In this document: positions 60,682 to 64,000 of the stretch, in pieces
Numbering within the stretch: position 1 is the first letter of the stretch
How the letters are laid out: each line of letters opens with the position of its first letter
Origin: Paraburkholderia sabiae
Lineage (GTDB): Bacteria; Pseudomonadota; Gammaproteobacteria; Burkholderiales; Burkholderiaceae
Direction of reading: 5' to 3'
Assembly (NCBI RefSeq): GCF_030412785.1
Contig: NZ_CP125296.1
Span: 1,922,001-1,986,000 of the forward strand
DNA length: 64,000 nucleotides
Program-made: the position numbers and the translations under genes
Notes under the pieces: model-generated
Database searches by the model: none
Told to the model about the DNA's origin: nothing
What the model saw: the letters and a program-made list of their open reading frames with translations, nothing else

Positions 60682-63000
60682 ATGAGTTCGCCCCCAGTCA
60701 TTCCGTTTGCCCAAAACAAGACGAATCCCGGCGCATTCGTCGGCGCCGCTCCCGCGTTTCGTCAACTCGTCCGTCTGATCGACCGCGTCGCGCCGACCGA
60801 TCACGCCCTGCTCATCTTCGGCCCGACGGGTTCGGGCAAGGAACTCGTCGCGCGTCGCGTGCACATGCGCAGCCTGCGTCACGACCAGCCGTTCGTCGAT
60901 GTGAACTGCGGCGCGATTCCCGAGCATCTCGTCGAAGCCGAACTGTTCGGGCATGTGAAAGGCGCGTTCACTGGCGCCGCCGACAATCGCCAGGGACTGT
61001 TTCAGCAGGTCGGCAAAGGCACGCTGCTGCTCGACGAAATCGGCGAATTTCCGCTCGCGCTGCAACCGAAGCTGTTGCGCGTGCTCGAAACGCGCACCTT
61101 CCGTCCGATCGGTTCGTCGACGAATGTGCGCTTCGAAGGACGCGTCGTCGCCGCGACGCACCGTGATCTGCGCGAACTCTCGCGCGAAGGACGTTTCCGC
61201 GAAGACCTGTTTTATCGGCTCGCGGTGTTCGTGCTCGGCGTGCCCGGTCTTGAACAGCGCGTCGAAGACATCCCCGCGCTCGTCACGCATTTCGCTTCGC
61301 AGCAGCCGCGCAGTCTGGAGTTTTCGCCCGCCGCCATCCGGCGGCTTAGCCAGCACACGTGGCCCGGACACATCCGGCAGTTGCGCAATCTGATCAGCCA
61401 GTTGAGCGTGCTAGCCGAAAACACGCTGATCGATGTCGATACGCTCGAACCGTTTCTCGCCAACGAAGCATCCGGCCCGGTCTCGCGCGCGAGTCTCGCC
61501 GACATGCTGCTGCAACTCGACGGCCGCGACAAACTCGCCGCCGCCGAAGATCTGCTGATCGACCGCGCGCTCGAACGGACGGCGGGCAACAAGAGCGCCG
61601 CCGCGACGCTGCTCGGTGTGGGCCGGAAGACGATCGAGCGGCGGCTCAAGTCGCGCGAAGAACATCATCGCGAGGCGCACAAGTGCCTCGAACATGCGAC
61701 CGCGCTGATCGCCGAATCCCGTTTCGCGGAAGCCATTCCGCCGTTGCGCCGCTGTCTCGACGTCTTGCAGGCGAACAACGAACAGGACTCGGTGCGGCGT
61801 CTGCAATTCGACGCGTACCGGATGCTCGGCATGAGTCTGCGCAGCGTGCACGGCTGGCTGTATGCCGAGGCGACCGCCTGCTACGCGGCGGCGCTGGCTG
61901 TCGGCGAAGGCGTCTGCGAGCCGGCCGAAATCGCCGCGATCCAGTTCGGCGTCTGGACCACGCAACTGACCACGCTGCAACTCAAGCAGGCGCGCGCCAC
62001 CGCGCAGGACATGCTGCAACGCGCGCAGAACAGCGGCGATCGCGTTTCGCTCGACGAAGCCCACGTCGCGATGACCAACACGCTCTTCTGGCTCGGCGAC
62101 AGCGAGGAAGCGCTGGCGTGTCTCGCGCGCGGCAATCTGCTCGGCGTGGGGCGTCACGACATGCGCACGGGCTCGCAGGGCATCGACCTCGCCAGCCTCG
62201 CGCTGACGTTCGAAGGACTCGCCGCGTATCAGATCGGCGCATTCGCGCAGGCGCGCCGCGCGATGGAAATGCTGATCGCGCGCGCCTCCGAGCCGGGACC
62301 GCACGCGTTCGCGCACGCGGTCAACCTGCAAGGCGCGTCGTGGCTCGCGTGTCTCTTCGACGACGCCGAGCGCCTCGGCCGCCTCGCGAGCGAACTCGAA
62401 TCGGTGTCCATCGCGAATGGCTTCGCGTTCTATCGCGGCGTCGGGCAGATCCTGCGCGCGTGCGATCTCAGCAAGCGCGGCCATTCCGACGAAGCCGAAA
62501 CGATCATGCTCGACGGCTTCGACAATCATGTCGTCTGCAACGGCGGTGCGCTGTTCTACTCGTTCATGGCGTGGCAGCACGGCGAACTGCTGCTGCGCGC
62601 CGGCCGCGCGCATACCTGTGACGAGATGCTCGCCAAGGCCGTCGATGAAACGCTGGCGCGCCAGGAGCGCGTCTATCTCGGCGAGCTGCTGGTCACGCGA
62701 GCGCGCGCGCAATGGGCGATCGGCGATCTGACCTCGGCAGAACAGGGGCTTCGCGCCGCGCTGTCGACGGCCCTCGCGTTCGGCTCGGTGCCGGCGCGCG
62801 TGGACGCGGCGCGCTATCTCGCTACTTTGCTTCAATCGACGGACCGCCGCGCCGAAGCGATCGACACGCTCGAACGCGGACTGCGCGCGCTGCCGCCGGA
62901 CCCGACAACCCGGATCGCCAGCGCAGTCGCGTTGCTCGCGGAGCTCCGGCAAGAGGTTTCGCTCGACAACGACAACGAAGGAATCGCACATGGCCTATGA
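60682..63000 (+). CDS. Sigma-54-dependent activator with C-terminal TPR/MalT-like tail
   Basis: The 772-aa protein has an AAA+ enhancer-binding domain from the very N-terminus: Walker A GPTGSGKE at 47-54, the sigma-54 contact loop GAFTGA at 94-99, and Walker B LLLDEIGE. A Fis-type HTH follows at about 301-323 (NKSAAATLLGVGRKTIERRL). About 440 residues of helical TPR-like repeats come after the HTH. In usual NtrC proteins the HTH ends the chain and a sensor domain comes first, so here the sensory part appears moved to the C-terminus. Its end overlaps the DUF917 gene by 11 bp. It probably activates sigma-54 promoters for that operon. Confidence 0.87.
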   Translation: MSSPPVIPFAQNKTNPGAFVGAAPAFRQLVRLIDRVAPTDHALLIFGPTGSGKELVARRVHMRSLRHDQPFVDVNCGAIPEHLVEAELFGHVKGAFTGAADNRQGLFQQVGKGTLLLDEIGEFPLALQPKLLRVLETRTFRPIGSSTNVRFEGRVVAATHRDLRELSREGRFREDLFYRLAVFVLGVPGLEQRVEDIPALVTHFASQQPRSLEFSPAAIRRLSQHTWPGHIRQLRNLISQLSVLAENTLIDVDTLEPFLANEASGPVSRASLADMLLQLDGRDKLAAAEDLLIDRALERTAGNKSAAATLLGVGRKTIERRLKSREEHHREAHKCLEHATALIAESRFAEAIPPLRRCLDVLQANNEQDSVRRLQFDAYRMLGMSLRSVHGWLYAEATACYAAALAVGEGVCEPAEIAAIQFGVWTTQLTTLQLKQARATAQDMLQRAQNSGDRVSLDEAHVAMTNTLFWLGDSEEALACLARGNLLGVGRHDMRTGSQGIDLASLALTFEGLAAYQIGAFAQARRAMEMLIARASEPGPHAFAHAVNLQGASWLACLFDDAERLGRLASELESVSIANGFAFYRGVGQILRACDLSKRGHSDEAETIMLDGFDNHVVCNGGALFYSFMAWQHGELLLRAGRAHTCDEMLAKAVDETLARQERVYLGELLVTRARAQWAIGDLTSAEQGLRAALSTALAFGSVPARVDAARYLATLLQSTDRRAEAIDTLERGLRALPPDPTTRIASAVALLAELRQEVSLDNDNEGIAHGL

Positions 63001-64000
63001 GATACGACGGGAAGATCTGGAACCGCTGCTGCTCGGCGCAGCGTTTTTTGGCAGCGGAGGCGGCGGCACGATCGAATCCGCGCGGCATCTGGCTGCGCAT
63101 TTCGTCGCCGGCGACTATTACCCGACGGACTCGGTGAAAGTCGTCTCCGTCGATGAAGCCACGGAAGGCGCAGCCGTGATGGTCGCGTATCTCGGCGCGC
63201 CGGAAGCGATCAACACGGCCACGTATCCGCTCGGACCGGTGACGGCCGCGCAGAACGTTCAGGCTCGGCTCGCGTCGCAGTCCACGAAGCTCGCCTATGT
63301 GATGCCGCCTGAAAGCGGCGCGCTGGGCTTCACGGTCGCGGCACTCGTCGCGGCGAAGCTCGGCCTCGCCGTGATCGACGCGGACGGCGCGGGACGTGCC
63401 GTGCCTTCGCTGCCGATGCTCACGTTCGCCGCCGCCGAAATCGATCCGCGCCCGGCGTTTCTCGTGAGTCAGGGCGGTCTGAGCGTCGAACTCGATGTGA
63501 CGCCGCGCCAGGGCAGCAACGGCGGATCGACGCATCAGCGCGACGTATCTGCGATCGTCGAACAGATGATGCGGCCCGTCGTCGCCGATCCTGAGTTCGG
63601 CCAGTTCGGCGGCCTCGCGATGTGGGTCATGACGCCCGCCGACATCGGCCGTGCAACGCCGATCCGCGGCACGCTGACGCGCGCGCTGGAACTCGGACGC
63701 GCGGTGCAGGCCGGCCAGATCGGCAGCGTCGAACAGATGACGCGCTATCTGAAGGAGCGCTGCGGCCTTGCCGTGCGCGCGATTTCGGAACCGGGCGAAC
63801 TCGTGTCGGCGGAAGTCGATACGGCGGGCGGCTTCGATGTCGGCAAGATCCGCGTGCAGTCCGGCTCGCACACGTACACGGTGATCTACCAGAACGAATC
63901 GCTGCTCGTCTGGGACAGCAAGCGCGCGCATCCCGTCGTGCTGGCGCCGGACAGCGTCGCGTATTACGTCGGCGGCGAAGGCCAGTCGATCTTCTCCAAC
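62990..64000 (+). CDS. DUF917-family protein (3' partial)
   Basis: 337 codons are open to the window edge without a stop, so the C-terminus is missing. The start MAYEIRREDLEPLLLGAAFFGSGGGG, AVIDADGAGRAVPSLPMLTF and GGSTHQRDVSAIVE are typical of DUF917, a family that includes S-methyl-thiohydantoin desulfurase and often sits next to hydantoinase or permease genes. AAGGA lies 7 nt before the ATG. It overlaps the sigma-54 activator gene and is presumably translationally coupled. The specific reaction cannot be told. Confidence 0.85.
   Translation, partial: MAYEIRREDLEPLLLGAAFFGSGGGGTIESARHLAAHFVAGDYYPTDSVKVVSVDEATEGAAVMVAYLGAPEAINTATYPLGPVTAAQNVQARLASQSTKLAYVMPPESGALGFTVAALVAAKLGLAVIDADGAGRAVPSLPMLTFAAAEIDPRPAFLVSQGGLSVELDVTPRQGSNGGSTHQRDVSAIVEQMMRPVVADPEFGQFGGLAMWVMTPADIGRATPIRGTLTRALELGRAVQAGQIGSVEQMTRYLKERCGLAVRAISEPGELVSAEVDTAGGFDVGKIRVQSGSHTYTVIYQNESLLVWDSKRAHPVVLAPDSVAYYVGGEGQSIFSN

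Overview
The window reads as a GC-rich betaproteobacterial replicon of the Burkholderiaceae, most like Paraburkholderia or Caballeronia. The support is codon bias, many LysR regulators, a DHA2/HlyD/NodT efflux set, a hydroquinone pathway and a single-operon type III secretion system (T3SS). The genus is an inference. Genes for accessory metabolism, sensing and secretion dominate. I saw no rRNA, tRNA, CRISPR array, insertion sequence or phage gene.

Layout. (1) 1-15.4 kb: a 5'-truncated chimeric protein on the + strand abuts a tightly overlapping minus-strand T3SS operon, transcribed sctV-S-C-D-(70-aa gene)-I-J-K-L-N-O-T-U. sctQ, sctR and a recognisable needle, translocon or ruler gene are absent from this part. 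SctU has lost the NPTH autocleavage motif. (2) 15.6-17.7 kb: two divergent LuxR-type regulators with no luxI. (3) 17.8-22.7 kb: a ClpP-like/LprI-like fusion, glycogen phosphorylase, a tiny membrane peptide and a YaiI-family protein. (4) 22.7-30.8 kb: a hydroquinone catabolic operon in the order known as pnpCDEFG, followed by YCII and Rieske genes, with a LysR regulator and an MFS transporter upstream. A near-identical LysR-type operator lies ahead of both the operon and the transporter. (5) 31-41.9 kb: a TPR regulator, an orphan flagellar hook gene, a CPBP protease, an ankyrin protein, CheV, a secreted phosphodiesterase-like enzyme and a PAP2 phosphatase. (6) 42-47.3 kb: an acetolactate-synthase-like gene, an ArsR regulator and an orphan sucA, all on the minus strand. 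(7) 47.6-51.7 kb: a GlxA-like regulator with Mug glycosylase, a LysR/monooxygenase divergent pair and small proteins. (8) 52-58.2 kb: a three-gene tripartite efflux operon, a small secreted protein and a Cys/Met-metabolism PLP enzyme. (9) 58.2-64 kb: a TonB receptor with two Zur-like boxes, then a sigma-54 activator with a large TPR tail overlapping a DUF917 gene that runs off the window.

The parts that hang together best as systems are the T3SS with its neighbouring LuxR pair, and the hydroquinone regulon, where enzymes, regulator, transporter and operator can all be seen. Start codons were chosen by ribosome-binding site and by overlap with the upstream gene, so several are shorter than the longest open frame.
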